This document shows positions 63,140 through 64,000 of a stretch of 64,000 nt of DNA, piece after piece. Each line of letters opens with the position of its first letter. Within the stretch, counting starts at the first letter, position 1. The position numbers and the translations under genes are program-made. The notes under the pieces are model-generated. The model did no database searches. It had not been told where the DNA came from and saw nothing but the letters and a program-made list of their open reading frames with translations. This stretch comes from an uncultured Eubacteriales bacterium (GTDB taxonomy: Bacteria > Bacillota > Clostridia > Oscillospirales > CAG-382): positions 27,967 through 91,966 of the forward strand of contig CAKSUT010000010.1 of assembly GCA_934502885.1 (NCBI GenBank). The letters run 5' to 3'.

Positions 63140-63466
63140 TCAAATGTTACGGATCTCGGCTTTCAGAGTTTTGATCCCTGCAAGTTCACAGGCTTTCTTT
63201 CGTCTGTGTCCGGCAACAAGCTCATATCTGCCGTCCGCCTTTTTTCGGACTATGGCAGGGACGATAACCCCGTTTTCCTCAATGCTCTTCACTAATTTGT
63301 ACATATCCTCATCAATCCGGACCTTAAACGGATGATTGGAAGCATCGTCAATTTCCGAAAGAGGAAGATCCATTATCTTCGGACGCTTTGATTCGTTACG
63401 GCTCGACTCACTTGAAAACAGCTCGTTATAGCCTGTAAGACCTAAATCCACTCTGTTATTTTTCAA
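63140..63466 (-). pseudogene. truncated ParB-like partition protein
   Basis: 108 codons ending EIRNI then TGA. The ParB N-terminal nuclease-like domain is clear: DLPLSEIDDASNHPFKVRID, ENGVIVPAIVRKK, ELVAGHRRKKACELAG. Normal proteins continue for another 150-200 residues with the helix-turn-helix domain, which is missing. The next 75 nt hold a different fragment (SYKTDLYTGHNGCIELQ in another frame) of unknown origin, so this is a deletion joint. Belongs to plasmid or conjugative-element ParAB sets. Confidence 0.8.
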
Positions 63467-63482
63467 TTGAAACTACCTCCTT

Positions 63483-63710
63483 TTAAAACGCTTCGTATGC
63501 CATTGCCGCCTTACAGTTCCTGTCATAAGCAAATATGCTTTTTCCTTCGATACTGCTTTCGGGTATTCTCACAGAGTGCGGCATTTCCGTATCAAACACC
63601 CGAATACCGCCGCCGACCGACTCACGCAAGGAAGCTCTTATATTAACAGTCACTCGGCAGAGCCACGAAGAAGTGCCGTCGAACGATAGGAAATAAACCG
63701 TAAAAAACAA
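63483..63710 (-). pseudogene. 3' remnant of a ParA-like ATPase gene
   Basis: Ends 17 nt before parB. From about 63655 the reading is NIRASLRESVGGGIRVFDTE, MPHSVRIPESSIEGKSIFAY and AAMAYEAF, the usual C-terminal end of element-encoded ParA (Soj) proteins. The Walker A and B parts are missing; sequence upstream is the tRNA-Asn terminator. Confirms that a ParA-ParB module was cut at this point. Confidence 0.7.
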
Positions 63711-63733
63711 ATCGCATTTTACGTCATAAAAGC

Positions 63734-63772
63734 AAAAAAAAGACTTGAAAACACAGTGTTTTCAAGTCTTTT
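63734..63772 (-). terminator. intrinsic terminator after tRNA-Asn
   Basis: Minus strand: GACTTGAAAACA pairs with TGTTTTCAAGTC around CTG, followed by eight T. Strong terminator for the rRNA-tRNA transcript. Confidence 0.92.
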
Positions 63773-63774
63773 CG

Positions 63775-63850
<76 letters not shown>

Positions 63851-63974
63851 ATATGCCGCCCGAAAGCGGAATATGCGTCTAAGACGCCCCAATGGCTCAT
63901 GTACTCACGAACCAAAGTAAAACAAAGAGTTGATAACCGAGGCTACCAACTCGAGAGGGTTCATGAGAACCCTA
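63851..63974 (-). other. spacer between 5S rRNA and tRNA-Asn
   Basis: Contains AGGGTTC-TCAT-GAACCCT and GAGTTG...CAACTC hairpins (about 63920-63960) and GCGTCT/AGACGC near 63880. Probably processing structures of the rRNA transcript. No gene. Confidence 0.5.
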
Positions 63975-64000
63975 TGTTAGCATCGACCGATCTTCCCGGG
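63975..64000 (-). rRNA. rrf: probable 3' end of 5S rRNA (partial)
   Basis: The minus-strand end reads GGGAAGATCGGTCGATGC then TAAC, which aligns base for base in length with the typical 5S 3' end GGGAGAGTAGGTCGATGC. Only about 25 nt are inside the window, so the call rests on this and on the tRNA-Asn downstream. Confidence 0.55.

Noticed and set aside
62123..63710. Active plasmid-type partition system
   Set aside because: ParA lacks its ATP-binding half and ParB lacks its DNA-binding domain, so the module cannot work.

Overview
The window looks like the chromosome of an endospore-lineage Clostridia member (Bacillota), probably an uncultured gut or rumen species. The evidence is strong AGGAGG-type ribosome binding sites, a zinc-type S14, an HrcA/CIRCE heat-shock operon, a SpoIIE phosphatase, secreted proteins with S-layer homology (SLH) domains, and several DeoR/ROK/araD sugar genes. 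I cannot place it more precisely from sequence alone.

Layout. 1-8,260 (minus strand): S10-spc ribosomal protein operon from rpsJ to rplF (cut by the window edge), with a promoter about 530 nt ahead of rpsJ. 9,145-15,290 (minus): hrcA-grpE-dnaK-dnaJ under a sigma-A promoter with a perfect CIRCE operator, then a ROK glucokinase with its own promoter. 15,368-23,445 (minus): rpoB-rpoC with its own promoter and a 415-nt leader. 24,313-31,303 (plus): two tandem SLH/beta-helix surface proteins plus the 3' relic of a third copy. 31,427-32,521: ychF. 32,998-35,928 (minus): a third SLH/beta-helix protein. 36,125-38,153 (minus): DeoR regulator and MFS transporter. 40,407-43,919 (plus): a fourth SLH/beta-helix protein. 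44,642-54,189: AraM-type glycerol-1-phosphate dehydrogenase, araD, a second DeoR regulator, a HAD phosphatase, pyrG and an SGNH hydrolase. 55,006-62,142: spoIIE, a second ROK kinase and a large putative glycosidase. 62,123-63,710: broken mobile-element genes (MuF-like, ParB, ParA) beside tRNA-Asn (63,775-63,850) and the apparent 3' end of a 5S rRNA at the window edge.

How the genes fit together: the first third is core information processing and proteostasis. The remainder reads as a surface polysaccharide and sugar utilisation chromosome, with four large S-layer-anchored beta-helix proteins at the cell surface and sugar kinases, an epimerase, an esterase-like SGNH protein, a glycosidase candidate and DeoR-controlled transport inside.

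The most unusual content lies between genes. From 8.3 kb onward most large gaps (0.4-2.2 kb) contain no gene. They hold composite dispersed repeats made of small hairpins whose stems change in a compensatory way from copy to copy while loops and linkers stay fixed. At least three hairpin classes show this covariation; one class tends to sit at gene 3' ends in the orientation of the gene, and another supplies stop codons to araD, spoIIE and pyrG. This is my best candidate for an undescribed system in the window.
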